64,000 bases of DNA from Histoplasma ohiense. Its lineage: Eukaryota > Ascomycota > Eurotiomycetes > Onygenales > Ajellomycetaceae. The stretch lies in contig JAEVHH010000004.1 of the NCBI GenBank assembly GCA_017607445.1, positions 5,146,001-5,210,000 on the forward strand, in the 5' to 3' direction. Each line of letters starts with the position of its first letter. Position 1 is the stretch's first letter. Under the pieces are notes generated by a model. It searched no databases. It was not told the origin of the DNA and saw only the letters and a program-made list of their open reading frames with translations. Positions 1-11,414 of the stretch are shown piece by piece. The translations under genes and the position numbers were made by a program.

Positions 1-70
1 TATATAGAGATATATGTGTGTAAAGAGGTTGGGGGGGGGTTGGAGGAAAGGAAAGCGGTTCTCTACTTAC

Positions 71-325
71 AGGAGCCCAGCAGCAGCTCAAAACGGGTGC
101 CTCATGTTCAAACAACGCCTTTCCTTCACTCTGACCTTGCTCGTTGATTTCGTATATGCGGACTTTTTTGTCCCAAGACGCCACGGCAAGATGATCGCTC
201 ACTGATGAGAAGGAAAGATGGGAGATGCTATCTTCGGGGGGGGAGGTGAGAGCGACATCTTTCGAGAGATCGCCAGCTGTGTTGGAAGCGGCCGTGTTGG
301 TTGTTGTAGAGCCGAAAAGAGCCAT
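71..325 (-). CDS. rae1: Rae1/Gle2 mRNA export WD40 protein, first exon (partial)
   Basis: First coding exon of the nuclear-pore-associated mRNA export factor Rae1/Gle2 (SonA in Aspergillus). The ATG is at 325; 85 codons run to 71, where a GTAAGT donor (70–65) begins an intron that leaves the window, so the other WD repeats are not visible. The peptide starts MALFGSTTT, has the acidic-proline lead PPEDSIS, then the first WD40 blade with HLAVASWDKKVRIYEI and HEAPVLSCCWAP, all typical of this family. Known role: a seven-bladed propeller that binds Nup98 through the GLEBS motif and helps export poly(A) RNA and control mitotic entry. It is transcribed away from the DUF6699 gene. Identification is firm; only the extent is limited by the window edge. 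Confidence 0.9.
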
Positions 326-2311
326 GGTGTGCAGGGGCTTCTGGCAGTTCCGGCGCCAGGTCTGCAGGTTCTGTTAAGGCTACCTCAGCAGGCTGAAAGT
401 AGGTAGCTCTCTTGAAAGGGTATCAAAGAACGGGGTTTGTCGAGGGAAGATGGAAGTGAGTGTTTCATTTCCTTGACAGCTTTTTTTGACGGTGAGGTCA
501 AGCTCCGAAGATGCGCGACGCTGCAAACAGGACAAACATGTCTCCCAGGAACGAGTTGGACTCTACAACCAAAAATCCCCTTAACGAGGAGTTCTTTTCC
601 CCTCATCAATATAAATGGGGATTCTCACTGCCTACCAATCCAGTTGCCATTTATCCATTGACCGTCGATGTATACCTTGATACACGCAGGGATAAGAAGA
701 GGATGTGTACCGTGCTGTTCGTATAGTACATGTACATTACATCCACGGTAGGGTAACTAGCCCGGGCATTGCTTAGCAATTGTTCCGTTACCAGCAGAAT
801 TGACATTTCCCAAGTTGGAGCTAGATCTTGAATAATGGGGAGGGGGGTAATATCCCTCCAAACTGACATATACACACAAAGATGCAGATAGTTATAGATA
901 TATATATATAGAGAGAGAGAGAGAGCGCCCAGCCCATCCACTGCGCAAAACCAGAGCAATATAAAAATAAAATAAAAAGATCTCCGCCCGGGATCTCGTT
1001 ATCCACTCTTTCTACCCCATTAAGTTCTGTCCCCTCTGTCTGGGTCACTAGTAACGATTATCGATGACCATCACAGTGAATGAAGGCAGCAGCAGCAGCG
1101 TTCAGTTTCAATTTTGAATAATAGCATGAAATTGCTCTCGTTGCAGGGGGAATTGAATGATGCATTGTCATTTGCACGCGGAGAGAAATGGTTCCCGACA
1201 GCTTTGAGCTTTGAATCTAGTATCAATAAACAACATCATCAGCACTGTTCATCCGTGTCCAGCAAGCGTATATCCTCTCCTCCATTAAAGCGGCCATGCC
1301 CACTAAACCAAAACCGATGGGACCCACGATTGCTGGTGGACCTCGCCCCATCCAGAATTTGCGGGGTGCTGGCTTTAGCGCCACGCGGAGGAGATACTAG
1401 TACTAGTAACTACTAGTGAGTTAGTATAACGGAAGACTGCTGAAGTCGGTTGCATTGCATCCCGGCATCGACGATGGCAGCATGTGTTGAGTGAGGGATG
1501 GGGGATGGGTTGTGCTGGACATACTCATACTGTACGTACCTCTGCCAGGCACGAACATACACCGGGGACCACCCTCCTCGAGCACCTCTCCCCTCAGCGA
1601 CAACTGCAGCGTACGCGTGGTGCACGATGCACTCTCTCTGAGATCCCTATCACGCACGGATCCAAGGACCAAGGATGGCCTGCTCCAGACCGGATTATTA
1701 ATAAGTGCTAGGCCCCCTGCGGACCTCCACGGCCATGCCTTGGTACTTGGGTGCTACGTCACCGCCAGGCAGGACCCGTAGCAACCCGCCGGTCACCCCG
1801 GGGTCACCCCAGATGTGCCAGCCAAACCTAACCACTCCCCCTTTCCCCGCTTCCAACGGTGACTGAGAGCGTGACCACCTGACTCAGCCCGTCCTCCAGG
1901 GCTCCTCCTCTGTCTTTCGCTCTCTCTCTCTCTCTTCTCTCTTCTCTCTCTCTCTCACCACACACACACACACACACACTCTCTCTCTCTCACCTGCAGT
2001 TCCCCCCGTCTCCTCACCATCTCTCGCCTGTCCCGTGCTTGTCCCGTGCCTCCCTCATCTGACTGTCACCTGCTCCTTGACGGTACTCAGCTCTCACAGT
2101 AAGTCCGTTTCGTTCATGTACATGTACACACCAACACACACACACACACACACACACACAACAGTCTCTTATCTACTTCTCCCCTGTACCATACCTGGTA
2201 TACCTCCGTCCTGCCCACCTGCTTGTCTCCCCTCACTTCCCCTTGATCTAACCGTTGGCGGCTCCTCCCACAAGATCCTATCGCCAGCACCTCTTGACCC
2301 CTCAATCAATC
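326..2311. other. Divergent intergenic region with repeats
   Basis: Shared upstream region between the rae1 exon and the DUF6699 gene. It contains a TA/GA tract near 896–925, CT-rich and CA-rich tracts at about 1915–2000, and a CA run at about 2134–2161. The pyrimidine-rich 300 bases before 2312 are likely promoter and 5' leader of the DUF6699 gene. Short open frames here are low-complexity and not convincing genes. Confidence 0.6.
2134..2161. repeat. (CA)n microsatellite
   Basis: A run of about thirteen CA units in the presumed leader region of the DUF6699 gene, preceded by CT/CA tracts at about 1915–2000. Simple sequence repeat with no coding role visible. Confidence 0.9.
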
Positions 2312-3124
2312 ATGGCCGACGAACTCTCCAAGGTCGACTCTGCCGTAGCTGGCCTCTCGATATCCCCAAAGGACGACAACAAGGACCTCAAGAAGGACAA
2401 GAAGGATAAGGCCCACAAACGGACTACCTCGTCTTCGGAAGGCGTCAGGAACATCAATGACCTGGGTATGTATAACATGTATAGCAATGCAACCATAGAA
2501 TGTACGCTGATACTCCGTGCAGAAAAGGAAGGCATCGAACTAGCCATTGCCCCTGAGACACAGAAGCTCAACTGGTAAGTATATATATATATTTATATTT
2601 ATATTTATAGTTATATATATATACATCATATCATGTGTATTTGGCAAATATATATACATGTAGATATATATATGCTCAGTTTCCCCCCCTCACACAGGAA
2701 ACTCAACACCTCCCCCACATCCCTCGACGAGAAAGATGTTCTCAAGAAATTCCTCACCACCCCGCCCGTCAAGCGGATAGACCTGCATTTCCCCCTGGGC
2801 CTCGAAGTCACCGCCAGAAACCTCAAGGGCGTCACCATCAAGGACGCGCTAGACGCTATCCACAAGCAGTTCAAGAAGAAGGTATATTCTCGTCGTCGTT
2901 TAGCCCTTTAGTGATACATACATACTAGTACATAAATATCTGGGGATAGCTAACCTTTCCCGTAACCTTCATAACAGGCCGATGACGAACTCGACAACCC
3001 CATCCTCGCTGGCTTCGAGTGGGATAAAGAGGAATCATGGACCCGCCTCATCGTCCACCAGAAGAAACAGGGCGCGGCCGTCAGCTCCAAAAAGTCCAAG
3101 AAGAAAGGCGGCGATGATGAATGA
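2312..3124 (+). CDS. DUF6699-like conserved fungal protein, 178 aa
   Basis: Four exons: 2312–2465, 2523–2574, 2698–2881 and 2978–3124, with GT–AG introns and a total of 537 nt (178 aa plus stop). The N-terminus is lysine/serine-rich and charged (residues 1–50). The middle and C-terminal part has the pattern typical of DUF6699: a PPVKRIDLHFPLGLEVTA strand region, the GVTIKDALDAIH helix and a FEWDKEESW strand. The tail KKSKKKGGDDE is basic then acidic, which could be a nuclear localisation signal. The function of this family is not known. The frame is consistent across all three introns, so the model is solid; the family name is from pattern recognition only. Confidence 0.8.
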
Positions 3125-3307
3125 GCGAGTGGATGAGTCAATTTTCAAAGTGAAATAGAAGTAAAAATTTCTTTTCTCTCTCTCTTTTTTTTTTTACTTC
3201 CTTTTCCTTGATCTGTAACAGACCTGCGTTGTTGCTCTATTATCTATTCACTTATTCTCCCCTCACGAACGCCAACAGGAGCTGTCACATTTTAACATCA
3301 TTTTCAT

Positions 3308-3344
<37 letters not shown>

Positions 3345-3627
3345 TCCAATATGCCGTATTGTCTTGACATGCGTTGTTTGTCAGGCATACATGTCATGGG
3401 TTTAGTTAGTTATTTGCTAGTTTGCTAATTACATTACATACATGGCAAGTCATTATATTATTATTTTACCCTCCATCAATCAACTGTGTGGTATTATTGT
3501 TGGAGTTTATAAAAAAAAAATGTTATGTTATGTTCACCACAGTGTTAAAGAAATAATTAAATACCCATTTGTCCCAAGTCCCAATTTGGGAATAAATATT
3601 TAAATATCAGATGGCAGCAGACCTTGC

Positions 3628-3630
3628 TCT

Positions 3631-3664
<34 letters not shown>
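3628..3664. repeat. CTCCTG hexanucleotide array
   Basis: About six tandem copies of the hexamer CTCCTG in the convergent intergenic region, following degenerate CTCTTG copies. Likely polymorphic between strains. Confidence 0.85.
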
Positions 3665-3871
3665 GGCCCCTTTTCCAAACAAACACCCTACCTACCCTAC
3701 CGCCTTTGACAATTTCACTTCTCAACCATAATACCATCAACGCAAAACAAGTTAGTACTTATTATTATTATTATCTTCTGCTCTCAGGGGAGAGAGGGAG
3801 GGGGAGGTACGGAGGGAGGGCCTACAACTCATGTTTTTGTGTGGTTGTCAAAATGGGAAGAATAATTGAGA

Positions 3872-3912
3872 ATTTTTATTTTTATTTTTATTTTTATTTT
3901 TATTTTTATTTT
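3872..3912. repeat. TTTTTA hexanucleotide array
   Basis: About seven tandem TTTTTA/ATTTTT units. A second array of the same motif lies at about 35345–35382 in the AT-rich island. Confidence 0.85.
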
Positions 3913-4454
3913 TTGTTCGGACAGAAAATATTGGATCATGTTACGAAGGGGAAAAATAAAAAGGAGGAGGAGGAGGAGGAGGAGAAAGAGAAAGAGAAAG
4001 ATGGGTAAAAATGGAATGGAGGAGTTGTTGGGAGTCGGGGGAGATTCGAGAAGAGTTGAGTACAAACAACATCTAAACATAACATCTATCCGAGGAGTAG
4101 GGGAGTAGGGGAGTAGGGGAAGCGGGAAAAGAAGGAAGGGAAAATATTAAAATATCAAGGACGGAAAAGAGAAAGAAAAGGGCATCGCTGCGATAGAAAC
4201 AAAGAAAGGAGGGGGGGGAAACAAGGATGAAGTACAGTCCAGTGCAGTGCTAGGGTAGTTAGTTAATGTTATATGTACGGAGTACATGTACACACATTCA
4301 GACATTATCATTATTCATGACATTGCCTTTTTTTTCCCCCACAACCAACCATAAAGAAATCGGAAGAAAATGAACGAGAAAATGAAATACCAAACATATA
4401 CAACTAACCCTCCCCCCCCTTTCTCTCTTTCTCTCTTTCATCCTTCGCTACTTC

Positions 4455-7400
4455 TCATCTAACTCCACCACCACCACTCCCACTCCCACTCCCACTCCCA
4501 TTCCCATTCCCATTCCCATCCGCACTGGCATTCCCAAGTAACATAGCCACAATCTCATCCAAAACCGTAAAAACCAAGTGCGCATTGAGCCTTTGATTAT
4601 TCGTCGTCGCAAACACCCTCCTCGCCGCCGCTTGCGCATTCGCCCTCCCAACCACATTGGCCGCAAGATCCGGCACAAGCGTCGCAAGCATAACGCTCGC
4701 CTCCGTCCTGCTCTTCATCTTCTCCGCCAAACTCCGCGGTTTCAATTCGCGAAACCGACGACCCTCGCCACCAGCCTCTCCACCGGCAGTGACGGGCCAC
4801 AACGTGTCCTTCGCCAGGTGGATGTAACGCAGCAACGACGAGTCCTCCACGAGCGAGCGGGCGAACTCGCGCACTTTGCGCTCCACCGTGCCGCCGAGGA
4901 GCTGGTGGAGGACGATGACGACGGCGCGCCCGCGCAGCCAGTTGTTACCCTTGTTCAGCTCGAAGATCTCGAGAAATATGTCGCAGATGGGCTTTACGAA
5001 GGGCTCTAGTTCGCGGTATTCGAAGGTGTTGAGTTCGGCTTCGGCTTCGGCGGTAGTGAGGGAGTCTTCCGGGCTAATGAGCCGGTGGTCAGGCTGGGGG
5101 TTGTTGGTAGTCGCGAGCTGGTTTGTGGCGGCGGAGATGAGGTTTTGGCCTGCTGTGGAAAGTTGGTCAAGGACGGTGATGTTTCCAAGGAAATCGTCCA
5201 TGCCATCGGCAACGGAGTTGTAGATGCGGGTAACGAGGTCTTTGTTTTCTTCGAGCCGTTGATGTTCGAGATCATGGTCGTTTGATTCTTCAGAGGAGAT
5301 TATGGCGCGTTGGGATAGGAAAGCACGTAAATCGCGGCTTCGACATACGTCAGGGAGGAGGAGGAGCTGCCGGAGATAGGCTTCGAGCGCAAGACGGCGT
5401 TTGTGAAGGAAATCCCTTTGGAGTTTCATTACCATTCGTCGACGAGGGAATTCTAGATTGCGGACGGACGGATATCGCATTCGTAGACGTTGGTGGAGTT
5501 CGTGGAATTCGCTGTAACGGCGAGGAATTGCCCAAGAGGCAGCAGGCATCTGGTCTCCAGAATTCCTCTGTACTTCGATAAGATCTGAGATTGGTAAGTA
5601 TTTCACTGTAAATTCTTTAGTTGGAGGGTGAAACCAAAGGCTACATACATAATGCGTATTCCCGCCCATCCGCCTCTTTCCCAACCATGATGGATTTGAT
5701 TTGGACAGTGGAACGCCCGTAGAGGCTATTATCACTTTCTTGAATGATATATTGCTGTCTTTGCATCTCCTTCCGGCGAATTTCACGATGAAGACTCGAC
5801 TTGGATTTCCTTAATATACGCAGCTCCGCGGTATTATTAGTCAATTCCGCTTTTCTGGTGAGCGTGTCAACGACGGCCTCTTGGGCAATGAGTTTTTCTA
5901 TGTCAGATGTCAACGCGGATATAGCTTCTGCCAGACCAAGATCGCCAGGCGCCGCTTCATGTATCTCCTCTGCCGGATCTTTTTCATCCTCAGGTGTTTC
6001 TGGGTCCGCGTACTCATCCTCGATAAACTTCTCCTCGTCCGAGAAGAGATCGTTGTCGGTAAATACACCAATCCTAGATGAGGTATTAACAAGGCCCAGC
6101 GACGCGATACTTGGTTTCACCTTCTCCCCTACTGGACCATTGTCATGTTGCGGAAACTCTAATGAACTCCTTGATGAATCTTGTTCCCTACTTGAATGTA
6201 AAATCGAGCTTTTCGTTTCTTCTAGTTTCGAATCATTTGGTTGATTGGTAATGATATCATTCAAAGCGGCTTCCATATTCTCTATTACATGACGGGAGTG
6301 GCCGTCCCCTCCATCCCCATTCTGAGAATCCTTTCCGGTACTCTGTATCGACGCTGCTAGGTGAGCGGTTTCCAGATCATCGTCATCAAATAGCCGAGCT
6401 CGATCCGAGTCTAGTGATGGCCGAAGAAAGTGCAAGTCACCTAGATGTTTAGGCTGGTTCCATAAATCGGTTGTAGAAACAGCCGTTCGCAAAAGCTCGT
6501 TTGGTTTTGCATTTGTTTGGGGGGAAGATACGCGACCCGTAAGGGGGGGAAGGGGAAGTCTTTCAGAGCCTTCAGAGTATGTTGACCGGCTCACAGGCGG
6601 TCGCCCAGACTGGGAGGTGGAAGCGGAGGCGGAAGCAGCTTCATCAGAAGCTAAGTATTTATAGTATAGATCCGACTTCTTAAAGCCAGGATAATATTTA
6701 TTCTGCATCTCAAGTAAAACAGATGTCTGGGTTGTGAGGATGACTGTTCGTGCTTTGCGATATTGTTCCGGGGAAGCTCGCTTTCCAGCGTTGATGAACT
6801 CTTTCACCGCCTGTCTAGATTCAGCAGGAACCCGCAATTCAGGCTTCGACAAATGCTGCTCGCTGATCAGCACGACATCGTTCCTATCGGCGGTTGTCCA
6901 TGTTACAGCGTTGGAAGGGGTGTCATCGCCAAAGTTATCTTCAAGAGGGTTTCGGAACCCATCAACGACGACCCAAAACTGGACAAGGGACATGAGATTC
7001 AGGCGATCCATATACTCCATAAAGTATGAAAGGCCAGCTGCATTGTGCATAACATCCACCAATGATACTTCATGAGGCTTTGAAATGTAACTATAGCGAA
7101 GATCAACAGGATTTACAGGCGCATTATTTGGCTGGCCAGTGGGGACTGAAAGCTTCGCAACCTTCTGATCCAAAACCCGTTTCCCCGTTTCCAGGCGACG
7201 GAGATAGACCTGGTCTTGGCCTTCAACCATGCTCTCCCGTTTGAGTTGGCTGGCAATTTGGCTTCTGAATCTCCTCGCATCTGACAGGATGTTACATCGG
7301 CGAATAATTCGGACAAACCGCTCGAAGTCTCTTTCGCTATCGCCCGCCCTTAGCCTGGGGAACGCTTGGCTGTGTTTAGACTTCGGAGCAGGTGAAGCAT

Positions 7401-8325
7401 GTTGGTCTAGAGCTTCACGTAGTCTCCGTACTGTTTTGCGGTCTTGTAGTGCAGTGCGCGCATAGGCTTCCATCAGCTGGTTCCAAGTATCAGGGTCGGA
7501 AAGCAGCAATAGCAATGGATATAGAACAGCACAGGTGACAATCTCTCGTATCAAAATAGATACCGCCCGACTGCTCAGTAGACCCTCTGGCAACAGTTTC
7601 GGGAGCAGTGCAACAACCAACTTGCGGAGGTGCTCTTGCTGAACCTGTTTTGGGTCCGTGAACGAGGATACAGATACGGCAGGGTGTAGATTTCCATTTC
7701 TATACCTACTCGCGATTGCAATCTCCAGCTCTTCCGATTCAGTTACAGTGCGTGACAGGTTTCTGCCTCGAACTGCCCTCTCAGCTGTGTCAAAATCTCT
7801 AAAATGGTTCGTCAAAATTGGTACAAACCGGGACACCAGGATTTCCACCAAGTCTTCTCTGAACAGCCTGTCCCTTAAATTTCCAAGTGCAGCCCTTATC
7901 CCACGATCGACTTCATTGACAAATCTTGGGCTGCCGCTTATTTCCCGGTACCATGATGAAACAAACTCGCCCAGGGCAAGGTCAAGGAGCTCACCAAGCG
8001 CTTCGGAAACGAGGAATGACTGAGGGTATAGGGGTTCGGGACGATAATCCACGCTCTTCTCGTATATCCTGACATCATGTTCCCATTTATCGGGGGACAG
8101 GAAGGCGATCGAACTGCCAGCCAAACTGACTGGGTTTGCTCCCCACTCATTTCCACTTCGTACGGTTAAAATAATGACGGCACCCAGGCAAAGGACAGAG
8201 GTGGTGATACCAGCAAAAAAAACGTATCCGATGTAACGAAGCACGGGGAACCAGCGCACGGCAAAACCCCACGCAATGAAGCCGCCCAAGCAGGCAATGA
8301 GAAGGTCACGGCGACTTAGGGCCAT
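4455..8325 (-). CDS. mdm1: Mdm1-type sorting nexin (TM–PXA–RGS–PX–Nexin_C), 1268 aa
   Basis: Two exons, 8325–5649 and 5584–4455, joined over a 64-nt intron (donor GTATGT at 5648, acceptor CAG at 5585) that interrupts the PX domain and restores ALY-LIEVQRN. The ATG at 8325 (MALSRRDLL) is chosen because the longer open frame begins at TTG. Order: two membrane helices (about 5–55), PXA (about 97–290), RGS (about 415–585), a disordered serine-rich region, PX with the RRYSEFHELHQRL core (about 868–1010) and a nexin C domain (about 1085–1215). Known role: an ER-anchored tether binding phosphoinositides and lipids at ER–vacuole contacts (yeast Mdm1, animal SNX13/14/25). The last residues are a GN/GS/G repeat encoded by a hexamer array at about 4471–4520. 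Architecture and frame are unambiguous. Confidence 0.92.
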
Positions 8326-9064
8326 TCTCCCCAGCGCAAGTTGGCCCCATGCTGTCAAGTTGACAACTTCATGAAAGGAAATAATGCAGCGGGGGCATTC
8401 CTCGCTTTTTTTTTATCCTTATGGTTTTGGATCTTCTGTCTTAGACTGCCGGGTGGGAGTTTGGGTTCGCAGCGGACTTCGGCAGCAGCTAACAGTGCGC
8501 TAGTCACTTGATAGCGCGACGAGTTCTCAGCTAGTTTTGTGTGGATGGCGGTCAGCACACGGGAAGGTTAGGGCATTCTCATGTAGCAGAATTAAATAGA
8601 AGGTGGCCTAACTAGTAGAGAGAGCTAAGGGCCAAAGACCTATATGCCGTACGTTGGGGAGTTGAAGCTGGATGGGAACAAGTAACTAGACGCTGCTGCT
8701 TAGGTAAGTGGCTCCTTATCAGATCGCCGAGATCACGGGACAAAATCCGATCTTTGATCTTTTCAAGATCTCGAAAGATGAAATACGAAAATATAAAAAT
8801 GCTAGTATATATACATATGAATATATATGAATCCATGGAATTATATCCTATCACCGACTCCCCTGCACTGTTGCGGTAAACAAACCTCCACATAACCAAA
8901 AATGCACCCTGACTGCTAGTGAATATTCAACTCCACCAACGTCATCGAGCCACTTGAAGCTAGTCTGGGAACTGGCCTCAATCATCTCAGGCACAACAAA
9001 AAACTAACAACAGCAATTGGAACCCCCCCTCTACCTCACATCACGGAACGACGATAACAAAAAG
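8326..9064. other. Divergent promoter region mdm1/opi3
   Basis: About 740 bases shared as upstream sequence by mdm1 (-) and opi3 (+). Includes an AT-rich stretch with TATATA near 8800–8830. No ORF or repeat worth naming was seen. Confidence 0.5.
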
Positions 9065-10054
9065 ATGGCCTCCATCACGGATTATATCGATTTCTCCCAA
9101 ACGAGCCTGCATTGTAAGAATCAACCCTCTAGCAGTAATATCTTAAATACCAGGCCCAATCGCTGACGCTCCTTCAAAAACAACAGTGGCTGCAGCCGCC
9201 ATTGCATTCAATCCCATATTCTGGAAGTAAGAACCTCTCCCGTGGAGCAAGACAAGGGATAAGAACATGTCATAAAGTAGTACTTGTATATAGAGCTAAC
9301 CTAAATACCCACGACAGCATCGTTGCCCGCCAAGGTCCGTTCCCTCCCAATCAAATCCTGCCTTGAAAGCGGCTGTGATAATTAAATAGATGAAATATGA
9401 AATCACTCACATAACACAAAAACACACCAACGGCCCAGCAGAATATCGTAACCATTTCCTAACCCGCATCTTCGGCAGTCCCTACAATGGCTGCTACGTC
9501 CTCGCCGCCGCCATTTTCTCCCTAGGCATACTACGCGACCACCTGTACAACAGAGCGCTGGCTGACCAGCCTTTCTACCAGCCTGTCTCGCAGCCGTATC
9601 TAGCCTACGGCCTTTTCGCCACGGGGAATACCCTCGTGCTCTCCAGCATGTGGGCGCTGGGCCTCACGGGGACGTATCTGGGCGATTACTTTGGGATCCT
9701 GATGGATGCGCCTGTGACTGGGTTCCCGTTCAATGTCACGGGTTCCCCGATGTATTGGGGCAGCACGTTGAGCTTTTTGGCTGTGGCGCTATACAAGGGC
9801 AAAGTGGCTGGTTTATTGTTGACCCTGGAGGTGTTTGTGTGCTACTGGCTTGCGCTGAAGTGGGAAGAGTGAGTCCTGTTGATTATCCTCCTCCTCCTCC
9901 TTCTTCTTCTTCTTTTCATTTTCACCCCACTTGCCTTGTATTATACACCCTATTAATAAATACCCCCATCGATTACAGCCCCTTCACCGCCGAGATATAC
10001 GCAAAGCGGGAGCGAGACCGCGCCAAGTCGAAGAAAGGCGGCAAGCGCGCTTGA
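9065..10054 (+). CDS. opi3: Phosphatidyl-N-methylethanolamine N-methyltransferase (Opi3), 213 aa
   Basis: Methylates phosphatidyl-monomethylethanolamine (and dimethyl form) with SAM in the last steps of phosphatidylcholine synthesis in the ER. Five exons: 9065–9113, 9154–9226, 9318–9334, 9442–9868 and 9979–10054 (642 nt). Exon 3 is only 17 nt and its donor is the unusual GTCCGT, yet the joined peptide reads FWNIVARQEYRNHF as expected for the family. Motifs: the GSPYNGCY loop, GSPMYWGSTLSFLAVALY (SAM-binding PEMT signature), and about four hydrophobic segments. The C-terminus KSKKGGKRA is lysine-rich, compatible with ER retention. Length matches the family. Identification is firm. Confidence 0.93.
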
Positions 10055-11414
10055 ACCGCCTCCCACCCGTCTAGTAAATATCCAAGGGACAAATAACAGA
10101 CCTTAGGACTTTAAAACTCCTCGGATCTAATCGGCTAAGGACTCCAACGCTCCCCTGTCGATGATGAGACGAATATATGCTCTTCACCCAGCACCTAAGC
10201 TCTTAATGCTTCTTTGTTTGTTCGTCGTTCGCTCGCTCGCTCGTTCTCCCTTCATATACATTCTTATCTCCTTTACAAGGTAATACAAAAAGGTTCGAAA
10301 CGATCTTTTGGTTGATGGGTTTGCTCTACTCTCGTGTCGAGCGCCCCTGGAAAGGAAGGGATGCGGAACCATAATTTCTATTTCTTTCTTCTTCTTTCTT
10401 TTTTTCTTTCTTTTTTTTATTTATTATCTTCAACGATAAATTTCTCACTTTCCTATTTCGATTCCAGGTGGCGGCGGAGAAGGGGAAGGGAGTGGAGGAG
10501 TCGTTGGCGGTTGAGGCGCAGGAGCCCGCGACGGAGACAGGCAAGGGTGCCAGGTGGTATGCAAAAGCGTTCTCTTTTTCTTTTGCTTTTTTTCGTTTCG
10601 TTTCTTACTTATGTTTCATTCTCCTTAACCAAAAAAAAAAAAAAAAAAAAAAAATAGATGGGATGGGTTTTGATTGAGTCACCGTGTTACCAGAAATGGC
10701 GGAGAACGCGGTGATGGGCTTGTATATATATACACATATGTATACCCTCTTGCGCATATATTCTTACGCACCATGCGTGCATTGATAGATTAGAGGCATG
10801 TTTGGCTACACTGCCGCATTCTGATATGTTCTGTACTGTACATGATGTGGATGTGTACTTGCTTAAAATGAAGGAGCCAGGAAAGATGTGAAAGGCAACA
10901 TTGGAAGGATTACTCTATTCCAAAAAAAAAAAAAAAAAAAAAAAAAGGTGAAATGGAAAACGGGAATGAGGAGGGGGATGATGGTTTGAGTTATCTCGTC
11001 ATGAGCGTGACTGGGTATTTATTTCCAGGTTGTAGCGGCTTGGACTCCGATGGTTGTCAGGAAGAAAAATGAAAGGAAAAAAAGCACCAAATCTAAAAAT
11101 ACAAAACGCAGCCTGGATGGAAAGGAGAAGAACAGAAGATGAGGACAGGTGTTTCGGAGCGAGGGGGAGAAAGAAAAAAATCAAATCAAAAGAAATCAAA
11201 AAAAAAAAAAAAAAAAAAAGGGGGGAACGGCAGGGCGAAACAACCCAATTATGGCATAAACAACAGCGAATGAAAGATGAAAAGAAATGCATCAATGAAT
11301 CCATTCATACCTAACCATCCCAATCCACTCCAGTCCAACCCGGCAAAAAGTCCAAAAAAAAAAGGAAAGGAAAAAAGAAGAAAAAAAAGCCCAGCCCCTT
11401 AACCCTCCAGAAAT
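10055..11414. other. Convergent intergenic region with A homopolymers
   Basis: About 1.36 kb between the 3' ends of opi3 and rxt2. Contains A runs at 10631–10654 (24 A), 10922–10946 (25 A) and about 11199–11218. Open frames over these runs are lysine- or phenylalanine-rich artefacts. No gene or RNA is supported. Confidence 0.6.

Larger units (their letters stand above)
3125..4454. other. Convergent intergenic region rich in simple repeats
   Basis: Between the 3' ends of the DUF6699 and mdm1 genes. Contents: a CT run (about 3313–3343), a CTCCTG hexamer array (3628–3664), a TTTTTA array (3872–3912), GGA/GAA tracts (about 3960–4000), and GGAGTAGG units (about 4093–4120). A perfect GTACGGAGTAC motif lies at 4275–4285. 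No coding sequence is supported; the 60–100 codon frames here are translations of the repeats. Confidence 0.6.

Noticed and set aside
3313..3664. CRISPR-like array
   Set aside because: Tandem repeats without spacers in a eukaryotic genome; simple microsatellites.
3706..4108. Overlapping small ORFs between DUF6699 and mdm1
   Set aside because: They are translations of TTTTTA and GGA/GAA simple repeats.
8326..8358. 11-residue N-terminal extension of Mdm1
   Set aside because: It starts at TTG; the ATG at 8325 gives the usual MALSRRDL-type start.
10334..10677. Plus-strand frames as a small gene
   Set aside because: Sequence is low complexity and ends in a poly(A) translation; no conserved features.
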